DNA of 40,607 nucleotides from Halalkalicoccus subterraneus (GCF_003697815.1 NZ_RDQG01000046.1:1-40607); one strand, 5' to 3'. Shown: positions 24,027 through 32,516, counted from the stretch's first letter. Numbers and translations: made by a program. Notes: generated from the sequence alone by a model not told the origin.

Positions 24027-26162
24027 ATGGCGTCTGAGGAGCAAGACCCGGTCAAAACGATCTGTCCGTACTGCGGCGTCGGCTGTGGGATTCAGGTGAA
24101 ACCCGGTGAAGAGCCCGGCGACATGCGCTTCATGCCGTGGGGCGAGGCGCCGGTCAACGAGGGAAAGATCTGTATCAAGGGCGGGGCGGCGACGCAGGTC
24201 GTCGACCACGAGGACCGGCTGACCGACCCGCTGATCAAGGAAGAGGGCGAGTTCCGCGAGGCGACGTGGGAGGAGGCCTACGAGCGAATCACCGAGGAGT
24301 TCGAACGCATCCACGAGGAGTACGGTCCCGACGCGATGGGTTTCTACGGCTCGTCGAAGACGATGAACGAGGAGAACTACCTCCTCCAGAAGCTCGCGCG
24401 CCGGTACGGGACGAACAACGTCGACAACTGCACGCGGATGTGCCACGCCTCGACGGTGTGGGCACTCCGAACCAGCCTCGGCGCGGGCGCGATGACCAAC
24501 AGCATGAAGGACCTCCGCGAGGAGGCCGACGTCTTCTGGATCCAAGGGGCCAATCCGGGCGAACAGCACCCGATCGCCAACAGCGTCTACTTCCGACAGG
24601 CGGTGTTGGAGGGTGCGACGGTCATCCAGGTCGACCCGCACGCGAACAAGACGACGCGGTCGTTCAAGATAAGCGAGACCGACCGCCACATGCACCTTCA
24701 GCTCGAACCGGGAACGGACATCCCGCTCCTCAATATCGTCCTCAAGACGATCCTCGAAAAGCACGAGGAGAACCCCGACGAGGGGTGGATCGACGAGGAG
24801 TTCATCGAGGAGCGCACCGAGGGCTTCGAGCACCTGAAGGAGACCCTCGAAGGCTTCGATGCGGCGGCCGCCGCCGAGGAGTGTGGCGTCCCGCTGGAGG
24901 ACATCGAACTCGCCGCCGAGAAGTACGCCTCCGCGGACAACGCCGCCGTCTTCACCGGGATGGGGATGAGCCAGCACGCCTGCGGCGTCGACAACGTCCA
25001 GAACGAGATCAACCTCGCGCTGATCACGGGCAACCTCGGCAAGCCCGGCACCGGCGTCAACCCGCTTCGCGGCCAGAACAACGTCCAGGGGACCTGCGAC
25101 GTCGGCGCGATGCCGAACGTCCTTCCGGGCTATCAGCTCGTCGACGACGATGAAGCCAGGGAGAGCGTCGAGGACGTCTGGGGCTTCGACGTGCCCCCGG
25201 AGCCGGGGTTGACGAACGTCGAGATATCCCACGAGTTCGGCGAGTCGGTCAAGGGACTGTACGTCATGGGCGAGAACCCCGTAATGAGCGAGCCCGACGC
25301 CAACGACGTCGCGGAACGGATCCAGGAGCTGGAGTTCATCGTCGCCCAGGACATCTTCATGACCGAGACGGCTAAGTACGCCGACGTGGTCCTGCCGGCG
25401 ACGACGTGGGCCGAACGCGGCGGGACGGTCACGAATACCGACAGGAGAGTCCAGCGGATGCGTCCCGTCCAGAAGGTCCACGAGAACACGAAACACGACC
25501 TCGAGATCGTCTCCGAGATCGGCACCAGACTGTTCGGCGAGGACGGCGGCTTCGACTTCTCGGACCCTGAAGAGGTCTTCGAGGAGCTTCGACTCGTGTG
25601 CCCGAGCTACCACGGGATGACCTACGACGCGCTCGGCGAGGAGGGGATCCAGTGGCCCTGCTACGAGGAGGGCGACGCGGGCGACCAGTACCTCTACGAG
25701 GACAGTTTCGACACCGAGAGTGGACTGGGCCACATCGAGGGCGTCAATCACACCCCGCCGGCCGAGACGCCCGACGAGGAGTACCCGCTGATCCTCACGA
25801 CGGCTCGACTGGAGGAGCACTACAACACGGGGACGATGAGCCGCCGCTCGCCGACGCTGAACCGCCAGCACCCCGAGAACTTCGTCGACGTCCACCCGAA
25901 CGACGCCGAACGATACGGCATCGAGGACGGCCAGGAGGTGACGATCCGCTCGCGGCGCGGCGAGATCACCGTCGAGGCCCAGGTCACCGAGGACATCAAG
26001 GAGGGCTCGATCTGGACGACGCCCCACTTCGCCGCGGCCTCGGCGAACAAGCTGACGAACGACGTGCTCGACGAACGGGCGAAGATCCCCGAGTACAAGG
26101 CCGCCGCCGCCGAGATCGAGGTCGGCATCGAGCCCGCCGGAGACGCGCCGGCGGACGACTGA
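24027..26162 (+). CDS. Formate dehydrogenase alpha subunit (molybdopterin oxidoreductase)
   Basis: The product has 711 residues. The N-terminal [4Fe-4S] site is Cys13, Cys16, Cys20 and Cys49 (CPYCGVGC ... KICIKG). The probable Mo ligand is Cys139 in NCTRMCHAS, with the adjacent His140, as in cysteine-type formate dehydrogenases. Molybdopterin dinucleotide regions follow (WIQGANPGEQHPIANSVYFR, GMGMSQHACG), and a C-terminal dinucleotide-binding domain from about residue 590 (LILTTARLEEHYNTGTMSRR). It oxidises formate to CO2 in the cytoplasm; no Tat signal is present. No beta or NADH-linked subunit gene is adjacent, so the electron acceptor is unknown. Confidence 0.88.
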   Translation: MASEEQDPVKTICPYCGVGCGIQVKPGEEPGDMRFMPWGEAPVNEGKICIKGGAATQVVDHEDRLTDPLIKEEGEFREATWEEAYERITEEFERIHEEYGPDAMGFYGSSKTMNEENYLLQKLARRYGTNNVDNCTRMCHASTVWALRTSLGAGAMTNSMKDLREEADVFWIQGANPGEQHPIANSVYFRQAVLEGATVIQVDPHANKTTRSFKISETDRHMHLQLEPGTDIPLLNIVLKTILEKHEENPDEGWIDEEFIEERTEGFEHLKETLEGFDAAAAAEECGVPLEDIELAAEKYASADNAAVFTGMGMSQHACGVDNVQNEINLALITGNLGKPGTGVNPLRGQNNVQGTCDVGAMPNVLPGYQLVDDDEARESVEDVWGFDVPPEPGLTNVEISHEFGESVKGLYVMGENPVMSEPDANDVAERIQELEFIVAQDIFMTETAKYADVVLPATTWAERGGTVTNTDRRVQRMRPVQKVHENTKHDLEIVSEIGTRLFGEDGGFDFSDPEEVFEELRLVCPSYHGMTYDALGEEGIQWPCYEEGDAGDQYLYEDSFDTESGLGHIEGVNHTPPAETPDEEYPLILTTARLEEHYNTGTMSRRSPTLNRQHPENFVDVHPNDAERYGIEDGQEVTIRSRRGEITVEAQVTEDIKEGSIWTTPHFAAASANKLTNDVLDERAKIPEYKAAAAEIEVGIEPAGDAPADD

Positions 26163-26228
26163 GCGACCCGAGCATTCGTCGGTACGTCGACCCCGACATT
26201 ATATGCTCCGGCGAACGCGACGCCAGCC

Positions 26229-27434
26229 ATGAACGTCTATCGCACCCGCGAAGGGCTCCGCCACGCCTTTCGTGACGTCCTGAACTTCTACCATCCCGAC
26301 TGCATCGACACACGGGTCGGCGGCTACGTCGCCCAGCTCGACGAGCAGGAGGGATACGTCTACGATTCGCGCACGAAACACCTCGTCGCGACCGCCCGCA
26401 CGATCAACAACTTCTCTCTGGGAGCCCTCGCCGACGGTCCCGAATGGTGCCGCCAGTCGGCCGAGCACGGCCTTCGATTCCTCTCGACCGTCCATTGGGA
26501 CCCCGAGCACGAGGGCTACGACTGGCTGCTCGACGGACGGGAACTGGTAGATCGGACGCGCCACTGCTACGGTCACGCGTTCGCGCTACTTGCGGGCGCG
26601 CGGGCCCATCAGGCCGGAATTCCCGGCGGGCGCGAGGAACTCGACCGGGCGTTTTCGGTCCTCGAAAAGCGCTTCTTCGAGCCGGAACACGGGCTCTACG
26701 CCGACCGGGCAGCGGCCGACTGGTCGGAGCTCTCGTCCTATCGGGGCGCGAACGCGAACATGCACGCTCTCGAGGCGCTGCTGGCCGCGGGCGAGGCCAC
26801 CGGGGAGGATCGATTTCTCGATCGCGCCTATAGAATCGCCGAGCGCTTCACCCGTGAACTCGCCGCCGAAACCGACGGCCTGCTGTGGGAGCACTACACA
26901 GACTCCTGGCAGCACGACCTCTCGCACAACGAAGACGAACCGGACCACCAGTTCCGCCCGCCGGGCTACCAGCCGGGTCATCACGCCGAGTGGGCGAAGC
27001 TGCTCTGCCTGCTCGCCGAGCACCGCGAGGAAGAATGGATCCTCACGCGCGCGACGGAGCTGTTCGACGCCGCGATGGAGCTGGGTTGGGACGGAAATCA
27101 TGAGGGGCTCTACTACACGGTCGAGACCTCTGGGGAACCGATCGTCGACGAGAAGTACGGCTGGGCCCACGCCGAGGCGATCGGCGCGAGCGCGTTGTTG
27201 GCTCGGCACGACCCCTCGTATCTCGAGTGGTACGACCGGCTCTGGGAATACTCCACCACCCACCTGATCAACCCGCAGTACGGCAACTGGTACGAACGCC
27301 TTACCCGCGAGGGCGAACTGCCGGAGCCGGATCACGGGCCCGAGGTGGAGCCGGGCTACCACCCGATCACGAACTGCTGGCTCGCGATGGGGGTCCTCAA
27401 GGACGATCCAATGGCCCTGGGTGCCGACGGGTAG
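26229..27434 (+). CDS. AGE family sugar epimerase/isomerase
   Basis: The 401-residue protein fits an (alpha/alpha)6 barrel of the N-acylglucosamine 2-epimerase / mannose isomerase family. Conserved patterns are RTKHLVATARTINNFSLG, RHCYGHAFALLAGARA, RGANANMHALEALLAAGEAT, FRPPGYQPGHHAEWAKLL, KYGWAHAEAIGASALL and GYHPITNCWLAMGV; the histidines in GYQPGHHAEW and WAHAE are where catalytic residues fall in the family. It probably interconverts sugars such as mannose, glucose and fructose or N-acyl hexosamines. A TATA-like CATTATAT at 26198-26205 suggests its own leaderless transcript. Confidence 0.87.
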   Translation: MNVYRTREGLRHAFRDVLNFYHPDCIDTRVGGYVAQLDEQEGYVYDSRTKHLVATARTINNFSLGALADGPEWCRQSAEHGLRFLSTVHWDPEHEGYDWLLDGRELVDRTRHCYGHAFALLAGARAHQAGIPGGREELDRAFSVLEKRFFEPEHGLYADRAAADWSELSSYRGANANMHALEALLAAGEATGEDRFLDRAYRIAERFTRELAAETDGLLWEHYTDSWQHDLSHNEDEPDHQFRPPGYQPGHHAEWAKLLCLLAEHREEEWILTRATELFDAAMELGWDGNHEGLYYTVETSGEPIVDEKYGWAHAEAIGASALLARHDPSYLEWYDRLWEYSTTHLINPQYGNWYERLTREGELPEPDHGPEVEPGYHPITNCWLAMGVLKDDPMALGADG

Positions 27435-27478
27435 GTCAGCCGCGATACGCTTTTGCCTGCCCCGCCGATTGGTCACGT

Positions 27479-28564
27479 ATGGCGGAACCGATACCGGTGA
27501 CGGTCGTCAGCGGCTCACTCGGCGCCGGAAAGACGACGCTGGTGAACCACGTCCTCACGAACCGCGAGGGCTACGAGGTGGCCGTGATCGTCAACGACAT
27601 GGGCGAGGTGAACGTCGACGCGGACTTGATTGCACGTGAGGGAAGCGAGGAAGGAATCGTCGACCTCTCGAACGGCTGTATCTGCTGTGAGCTGCGCGAG
27701 GACCTGTTAACCGAGGCGACTCGACTGGCCGATTCCCGGGAGTTCGACTACCTGCTGGTGGAGTCCTCGGGGATCAGCGAGCCGATCCCGGTCGCCCGGA
27801 CCTTCACCGAGGACGAGGGGGGCGACGCGGACGACGGGAGTTCTTCAGGATTTCGCCTCGACACCACGGTGTCGGTGATCGACGCCGCGGAGTTCGAGCG
27901 GGCGTTCGACGCGGGCGAGATCCCCGAGGCAGAAGGGGAGGAATCCGAGCGCCCGCTGACCGAGCTCCTGATCGACCAGATCGAGTTCTGCGACCTCCTC
28001 CTGCTGAACAAGACGGATCTCGTCGACGAGGAGAAATTGGCGGAGATCGAGGCGATCGTCGAACGCCTCCAGCCGCGTGCGGAGATCGTCCGGACGACGT
28101 ACTCGGAGATCAACCCCGGCCGGGTGCTCGGAACCGGACGGTTCGATCTCCGGGAGGCCCAGCGACACGTCGGCTGGAAGCGCGAGCTCGCCGGCGGGGT
28201 GCACGGCCACACACACCCCGCTGAAGGGCTCGGCGTCGAGTCGTTCGTCTACCGGGAGAGCCGCCCGTTCCACCCCGAGCGCCTCGACGAGGCGTTCGAA
28301 ACCCTCACGGAAATCGTTCGAGCGAAGGGGGTCTTTCGGCTCGCCGAGCGCGACGACGTGATGGGGTTCAACCTCGCCGGGGAGTCGATCAAGGCCGGGC
28401 CGATCGGCGAGTGGCACCCCGAGGACGAACGGCGGACCGAACTCGTCTTCATCGGGACGGAGCTCGACGAGGAGGGGATCCGCGAAACGCTCGACGCAGC
28501 ACTCGTGACCGGGACGGAACGCGAATCAGGGCTAACCGGCGTTTCCGATCCGTTCCCGCCCTAA
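27479..28564 (+). CDS. CobW/ZNG1-type G3E GTPase (metal chaperone)
   Basis: The product has 361 residues. The GTPase domain has Walker A GSLGAGKT at 12-19, the metal-binding CICC at 67-70 (SNGCICCELRED), ESSGISEPIPV and the guanine motif NKTD. The C-terminal CobW_C domain carries HVGWKRELAGGVHGHTHPAEG, with a histidine cluster, and ends after ESIKAGPIGEWHPEDERR. Such GTPases deliver zinc or cobalt to client enzymes. The ATG at 27479 follows a TATA-like element about 30 bases upstream. It overlaps, tail to tail, a 50-residue Cys-containing small gene. Confidence 0.88.
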   Translation: MAEPIPVTVVSGSLGAGKTTLVNHVLTNREGYEVAVIVNDMGEVNVDADLIAREGSEEGIVDLSNGCICCELREDLLTEATRLADSREFDYLLVESSGISEPIPVARTFTEDEGGDADDGSSSGFRLDTTVSVIDAAEFERAFDAGEIPEAEGEESERPLTELLIDQIEFCDLLLLNKTDLVDEEKLAEIEAIVERLQPRAEIVRTTYSEINPGRVLGTGRFDLREAQRHVGWKRELAGGVHGHTHPAEGLGVESFVYRESRPFHPERLDEAFETLTEIVRAKGVFRLAERDDVMGFNLAGESIKAGPIGEWHPEDERRTELVFIGTELDEEGIRETLDAALVTGTERESGLTGVSDPFPP

Positions 28565-28713
28565 TCGTCGGCGCCGAACTGTTCGCGAAGGTCGTCCCAG
28601 GACTCGTGAAAGCCGTAGTTCTCCGCCTGCTTTCGACTGCCCTGATAGGTGGCGTCGTACTGGAGGAGCTGGTCCCACCCGTCGTGGGCGTTGTAGGCGC
28701 AGTACTTGCACAT
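28561..28713 (-). CDS. Small CxxC protein (50 residues), unknown
   Basis: The open frame from the ATG at 28713 reads MCKYCAYNAHDGWDQ, ending HESWDDLREQFGADD. It has CKYC at residues 2-5, His10 and His41, and a haloarchaeal acidic composition with GC-rich third positions. It may bind a metal ion through the Cys pair and histidines, but no domain is recognised. Its stop overlaps the stop of the CobW gene by four bases, so it is likely read as a separate convergent transcript. Confidence 0.5.
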   Translation of the reverse strand: MCKYCAYNAHDGWDQLLQYDATYQGSRKQAENYGFHESWDDLREQFGADD

Positions 28714-28805
28714 GAACTCCCGTTGGCAGTCCGAAAGTATAACGGTTGTCGCGCGACCCGGACTCGGAGCGACAGGCGGAGTACCGTAGGGAGCTACTAG
28801 GTAGC

Positions 28806-28970
28806 ATGAACGAACCGGACCGACCGACGATCGGCGCGGGCGGGGGATCGCTCGTCGGCCGATGCGAGCACTGTGATTGGTCGGTCACCGCCGGCTCGCA
28901 CTCGGCGGTCGTCGAGGCGTATCAGGACCACCTGCGCGAGCGCCATCCCCGGGCGTGGCTGCGCGGGTAG
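28806..28970 (+). CDS. Small C2H2-like zinc-finger protein
   Basis: The 54-residue protein has CEHCDW with two cysteines and, about 20 residues later, YQDHLRERHPRAW with two histidines, the spacing of a C2H2-type zinc finger. The first 18 residues are Gly-rich. Such tiny zinc proteins are frequent in haloarchaea, with mostly unknown roles. A TTG at 28746 in the same frame could add 20 residues. No terminator or partner gene marks its operon. Confidence 0.55.
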   Translation: MNEPDRPTIGAGGGSLVGRCEHCDWSVTAGSHSAVVEAYQDHLRERHPRAWLRG

Positions 28971-28975
28971 CGTCG

Positions 28976-28981
28976 AAAAAA
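28976..28981 (-). terminator. T-run terminator candidate of the dehydrogenase gene
   Basis: Six A residues on the plus strand give a T6 run on the minus strand about 40 bases after the stop of the zinc dehydrogenase gene. T-runs end transcription in many archaea. It could also be chance. Confidence 0.3.
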
Positions 28982-29022
28982 CCAGAGTCGCTGTCGCCGC
29001 CGCAGTCGCTACGGTGACCGGC

Positions 29023-30189
29023 TCAGGGCTCGAGCAGGACTTTGGTAACGCCCTCCTCGCGGTTGTCGAACGCCTCGTACATCTCGGGGGCCTCGGCGAG
29101 GCCGACGCGATGTGAGACGATCCAGCTGGGGTCTGCACGGCCCTCGATGATCAGGTCACGGAGGGCGCGGTTGTACTGTTTGACGTTACACTGGCCGGTA
29201 CCGCACTTCAGGCCCTTCTCGAAGAACTTCCCGAAGTCGATGCCCAACCTGCCCTGTGCGGCCATCTCGTCGGGCGCGCCGGGATCGGACGGGACGTACA
29301 GTCCCGGAATACCGAGTTCGCTGGTCGGGCGCACCACCTGAATCAACTGGTTGAGGACCACGGCAGGGTTTTCCCTCGCTGGGTCGTAGGCGTCGTCCGA
29401 GGGATCGGTCTCCGGGTCGATCGCCTGATAGCCCACGGCGTCGACGCCCTTATCGACCATACCGCCGTGTTCGTTCTTGATCTGCTCGACGGGATCTCCC
29501 TCCTCGAAGTTGATCGGGATCGCATCGCAGTTCTCCTCGACGGCGTCGAGCCTGCTCGGTACCCGATCGACGATGTAAATCTCCGCGGCGCCCTTGATGT
29601 AGGCGCTGTAGGCGGCCATCGCGCCGACGGGGCCGGCCCCGAAGATCGCGATCGACTCGCCGGGCTGGAGGTTCGCCAGTTCGGTGCCGTGCCAGCCCGT
29701 CGGAAAGATGTCGGCGAGCAGCGCGAACGAGTCCTCGTGTTCGTCGCCCTCCGGCAGTTTCAGCGCGTTGAAGTCCGCATAGGGTACTCGAAGTCGTTCC
29801 GCCTGCCCGCCCTTGTAGGGCCCCATCGCGACGTAGCCGTAGGCCCCGCCGGCGAATCCGGGGTTGACGTTCGTACAGAAGCCCGTGTAGCCCTCCTCGC
29901 AGTTCTCACAGAACCCGCAGGCGACGTTGAAGGGTAGGACGATCCGGTCGCCCTTCTCGAGGGTACTTACGCCGTCTCCCACCTCGTCGATGATCCCCAT
30001 GTTCTCGTGGCCGAAGACGATCCCCGGCTCGGCGTCGGTTCGCCCCTCGTACATGTGGAGATCGGAGCCACAGATACAGGTCGTCGTGATGTCGATCACC
30101 ACGTCGTTGGGGTGTTCGATCTCGGGCTCGTCCACTTCCTCCACCGCCACGTCGTGCGGTCCCTGATAGACTACGGCATCCATTGACAT
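29023..30189 (-). CDS. Zinc-dependent alcohol dehydrogenase, formaldehyde dehydrogenase-like
   Basis: This MDR-family enzyme has 388 residues. Catalytic zinc ligands are in CGSDLHMYEGRT and GHENMGIIDEVG; structural zinc ligands are in the cysteine-rich CGFCENCEEGYTGFC. The stretch NVNPGFAGGAYGYVAMG with VPYADFNALKLP closely matches glutathione-independent formaldehyde dehydrogenases (as in Pseudomonas putida). The NAD site GAGPVGAMAAYSAYIKGA is in the Rossmann half. It probably oxidises formaldehyde to formate, or dismutates aldehydes. A TATA-like element (30223-30228) supports the start at 30189; Met3 at 30183 is possible. Confidence 0.87.
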   Translation of the reverse strand: MSMDAVVYQGPHDVAVEEVDEPEIEHPNDVVIDITTTCICGSDLHMYEGRTDAEPGIVFGHENMGIIDEVGDGVSTLEKGDRIVLPFNVACGFCENCEEGYTGFCTNVNPGFAGGAYGYVAMGPYKGGQAERLRVPYADFNALKLPEGDEHEDSFALLADIFPTGWHGTELANLQPGESIAIFGAGPVGAMAAYSAYIKGAAEIYIVDRVPSRLDAVEENCDAIPINFEEGDPVEQIKNEHGGMVDKGVDAVGYQAIDPETDPSDDAYDPARENPAVVLNQLIQVVRPTSELGIPGLYVPSDPGAPDEMAAQGRLGIDFGKFFEKGLKCGTGQCNVKQYNRALRDLIIEGRADPSWIVSHRVGLAEAPEMYEAFDNREEGVTKVLLEP

Positions 30190-30222
30190 TGTGATCCCTC
30201 GGTCAGTAGAAGGGAGCCACCG

Positions 30223-30228
30223 TTATAG
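30223..30228 (-). promoter_or_regulatory. TATA element of the zinc dehydrogenase gene
   Basis: On the minus strand this reads CTATAA, about 34 bases before the ATG at 30189, the geometry of a leaderless promoter. Nested inverted repeats lie directly upstream of it. Confidence 0.45.
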
Positions 30229-30233
30229 TCCTG

Positions 30234-30267
30234 GTTGTTAATGACTTACTAACGGCTAACAACCGTT
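30234..30267. promoter_or_regulatory. Nested inverted repeats upstream of the zinc dehydrogenase promoter
   Basis: GTTGTTA (30234-30240) and TAACAAC (30257-30263) are perfect inverted arms. Inside and past them AACGG (30251-30255) and CCGTT (30263-30267) form a second inverted pair. Position just upstream of the TATA element and the dyad symmetry suggest a regulator binding site, perhaps aldehyde-responsive; none is identified. Confidence 0.4.
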
Positions 30268-30313
30268 GTCCGGTGACCACAACCGGTATCGGAGCCGCCG
30301 CAGTAGTGCGGAT

Positions 30314-31030
30314 ATGGAGCTTACGGAGGCACTGCCGTCCGACGGGCTTACCTGTGCCGTCGGCGCAGGGGGAAAGAAGACGACGCTGTACGCGCTGGCG
30401 AACGCGCTCGATCGGGCGGTCGTCACTGCTACCGTCCGAATCCCGATCTTCGACCCGCACGTCGCGCGCGTCGCCGTCACCGACGACCCGGCGAGCGCGA
30501 TCGAGCGGAACGACGAGTGGCCCCTCGGCGTCGTTCCGGAGCGCGAGTTCGAGGATCGCTACCGGGGCTACGATCGGGAGGTCGTCGCGGACCTCGCCCG
30601 GGAAACGGACGCTCCGCTGTTCGTCAAGGCCGACGGCGCGCGCATGCGCGAGTTCAAGGCACCCGACGAGCGGGAGCCCCAACTTCCGCGAAACGCGAGT
30701 ACGGTGCTCCCGATCGCGAGCGTCCACGCGGTCGGCAAGCCGCTCGACGACGGTGTCGTCCACCGGCCCGAGCGCGTCGCGGCCGTCGCAGGGATCGAAA
30801 CCGGCGAGGAGATCACGCCCGAGACGGTCGCCGCGGTGCTCGCGAGCCCCGAAGGAGGGATAAAGGGCGTTCCCGAAGACGCGACGGCGATCCCGCTGTT
30901 GAACAAGGTCGATACCGACGAGGACGAGCCCGTCGCCCGCGAGATCGCCCACGAGATTCACGAACGTGCGGACGTCGAGCACGTGGTGCTCGCGCGGATG
31001 GCCGAAAGCGAGGTCATCGACGTCATCTGA
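30314..31030 (+). CDS. YqeC-like molybdenum/selenium cofactor protein
   Basis: The 238-residue protein opens with a P-loop-like CAVGAGGKKTTLYALANAL, then TATVRIPIF, VKADGARMREFKAPDEREPQLP and VHRPERVAAV, the pattern of the YqeC family. YqeC genes are found with molybdenum hydroxylases and MocA/MobA-type nucleotidyltransferases and are thought to help make or insert a modified molybdenum cofactor. Here it converges with mobA, overlapping by 8 bases. The ATG at 30314 was chosen; an in-frame start at 30266 adds 16 unmatched residues. Confidence 0.8.
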   Translation: MELTEALPSDGLTCAVGAGGKKTTLYALANALDRAVVTATVRIPIFDPHVARVAVTDDPASAIERNDEWPLGVVPEREFEDRYRGYDREVVADLARETDAPLFVKADGARMREFKAPDEREPQLPRNASTVLPIASVHAVGKPLDDGVVHRPERVAAVAGIETGEEITPETVAAVLASPEGGIKGVPEDATAIPLLNKVDTDEDEPVAREIAHEIHERADVEHVVLARMAESEVIDVI

Positions 31031-31634
31031 ATCGCTCCGCCGCCCGCTCGAACTCCTCGCGGGTGTTCAGGTTCTCGAAGGTGTCGAGGGCGGCGTGTTC
31101 TCGCGCCTCTTCTTCCTCGATCACGACGTAGTTCACGTATTCCAGCGGCGCGATCACCTTTCGCTCGCCCGCCGCGAGCGCGCGCTCACAGGCGTCGGCC
31201 ATCGATTCGGCATGATAGACGGCATGTGTTGGTTGAAACCAGCCGTCGCCTACGCGAGGGACCGCGGCGTCGTGTCCCTCGGCGCGCGCGAACAGATGAG
31301 TGACGAGCGCCGGATCGACGAAGGGCATATCGCAGGCCGCGACGAAGGCGTACTCACTTTCGGTGGCGCAAAGCCCCGTCCTGATCCCCGCCATCGGGCC
31401 CTCGTCGGGGGCAGGGTCCTCGGCGATCGCTACGGAGTTCGGGTAGCCCGCGAACGCCGCCTCGATGGCCGCGGTCTGGTCGGCCCGACAGTTCACGACG
31501 AGTCGGTCGGTTACGCCCGCGAGTCGGTCGCCGACCCGACGGATCATCGCTCTGCCCGCGAGGTCGGCGGTTGCCTTGTCCTCGCTTCCGAAACGGGTCG
31601 AGCGCCCGCCGGCGAGGACGACGCCGTCTGGCAT
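31023..31634 (-). CDS. mobA: Molybdenum cofactor guanylyltransferase (MobA-like)
   Basis: The 203-residue nucleotidyltransferase has the GTP-binding LAGGRSTRFGSEDKA, with ACDMPFVDPALVTHLFARA (metal site) and DAAVPRVGDGWFQPTHAVYH. MobA joins GMP to molybdopterin, giving the guanine dinucleotide cofactor used by formate dehydrogenases such as the one encoded at 24027. The start MPDGVVLAGG at 31634 was taken. A MocA-type cytidylyltransferase is possible, because YqeC usually pairs with MocA. Confidence 0.82.
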   Translation of the reverse strand: MPDGVVLAGGRSTRFGSEDKATADLAGRAMIRRVGDRLAGVTDRLVVNCRADQTAAIEAAFAGYPNSVAIAEDPAPDEGPMAGIRTGLCATESEYAFVAACDMPFVDPALVTHLFARAEGHDAAVPRVGDGWFQPTHAVYHAESMADACERALAAGERKVIAPLEYVNYVVIEEEEAREHAALDTFENLNTREEFERAAERFR

Positions 31635-31739
31635 ACGTGTGGGTTCTCCCCTATCGGTATAGTTCGCTCGGCACGAACCCGTCATACTTTTCCCACCCGC
31701 TACCGTCGATTGAGCCATGTATGGCGCAGGTGAGGGTCG

Positions 31740-31934
31740 ATGAAGGAGTCGCTGATGGAGATTATCTGCTGTCCGATCGACAAAGCCGATCTCGAACTCG
31801 ATGTCGAAGAACGCGACGGCGAGGAGGTCCTCGAGGGGACACTGACCTGTACCGACTGCGGTGAGGTCTACTCGATCGAGGACGGCATTCCGAACCTCCT
31901 ACCGCCGGATATGCGCGAGGACGCAGCGGCCTAA
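31740..31934 (+). CDS. Trm112 family protein (methyltransferase activator)
   Basis: The 64-residue protein has the Trm112/YcaR pattern: MKESLMEIICCPIDKADLEL, then GTLTCTDCGEVYSIEDGIPNLLP. The CCP and CTDC pairs can bind zinc. In archaea and eukaryotes Trm112 partners and stabilises several tRNA, rRNA and release-factor methyltransferases. It is followed six bases later by a membrane protein gene on the same strand. Confidence 0.88.
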   Translation: MKESLMEIICCPIDKADLELDVEERDGEEVLEGTLTCTDCGEVYSIEDGIPNLLPPDMREDAAA

Positions 31935-31940
31935 CCGACC

Positions 31941-32516
31941 GTGGCACGGACGCTGCCCGTCGAGATCAACCGCCGGTCGGTCCACTCGATCGAGCCGGGG
32001 GTCCGCCAGTTCGAAACCAGCGAGAGCTTCACGGTCGAACTCACCAACCACGGCTCGGCGACCCACGTCCACCTCAATATCGATGACGGTCTCGCCGACG
32101 CGATCTCGCTCGACGGCGGCAACCACTTCGTCGAGGCCGGGCGCACCCACCGAATCGAAGCCAGCGTCGACCAGCGAAGCCGGCCCGTCAGCGGGCGACT
32201 GAAGGTCGTCACCGGGTACGGAGCCGAGACGGCGGTCATCGACATCTCCCTGATCCCGCCCGACGAACCCACCGAGAAGGTCCCCGTCGAGGTCGACGAG
32301 CGGCTCTCGAAACCCAAACCGCGGACGCGAGACCAGCCCGAACGGACGACCGAGACGACGCTTCCGACGCGGGCAATCGCCGCAGGCGGGCTCGTCGTCC
32401 TCGCCTTGCTGCTCGTCGTCGTCGGCTCGCTGATCGCGGGCAACCCGGCGGTGATACTCGGCGCCGGGATCGTTCTTCTAGCTGTTGCGGGCGCGGTTGT
32501 GCTCCTTTATGCCTGA
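31941..32516 (+). CDS. Two-helix C-terminal membrane protein with Ig-like domain, unknown
   Basis: The 191-residue protein has an N-terminal soluble domain of about 110 residues with beta-rich, Ig-like or CARDB-like character (FETSESFTVELTNHGSATHVHLNIDD), then a charged linker (PVEVDERLSKPKPRTRD) and two close C-terminal hydrophobic helices (AIAAGGLVVLALLLVVVGSL and AVILGAGIVLLAVAGAVVLL). The start is a GTG. It seems to be a haloarchaeal family without known function. The 3' end overlaps the convergent DR2241-like gene by 10 bases. Confidence 0.75.
   Translation: MARTLPVEINRRSVHSIEPGVRQFETSESFTVELTNHGSATHVHLNIDDGLADAISLDGGNHFVEAGRTHRIEASVDQRSRPVSGRLKVVTGYGAETAVIDISLIPPDEPTEKVPVEVDERLSKPKPRTRDQPERTTETTLPTRAIAAGGLVVLALLLVVVGSLIAGNPAVILGAGIVLLAVAGAVVLLYA

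Noticed and set aside
23988-26027. Long minus-strand open frame (679 codons) opposite the formate dehydrogenase gene
   Set aside because: It is a mirror of the acidic GC-rich plus-strand gene, with the reading pattern typical of antisense shadows (Val/Arg/Leu/Asp rich) and no recognisable domain.
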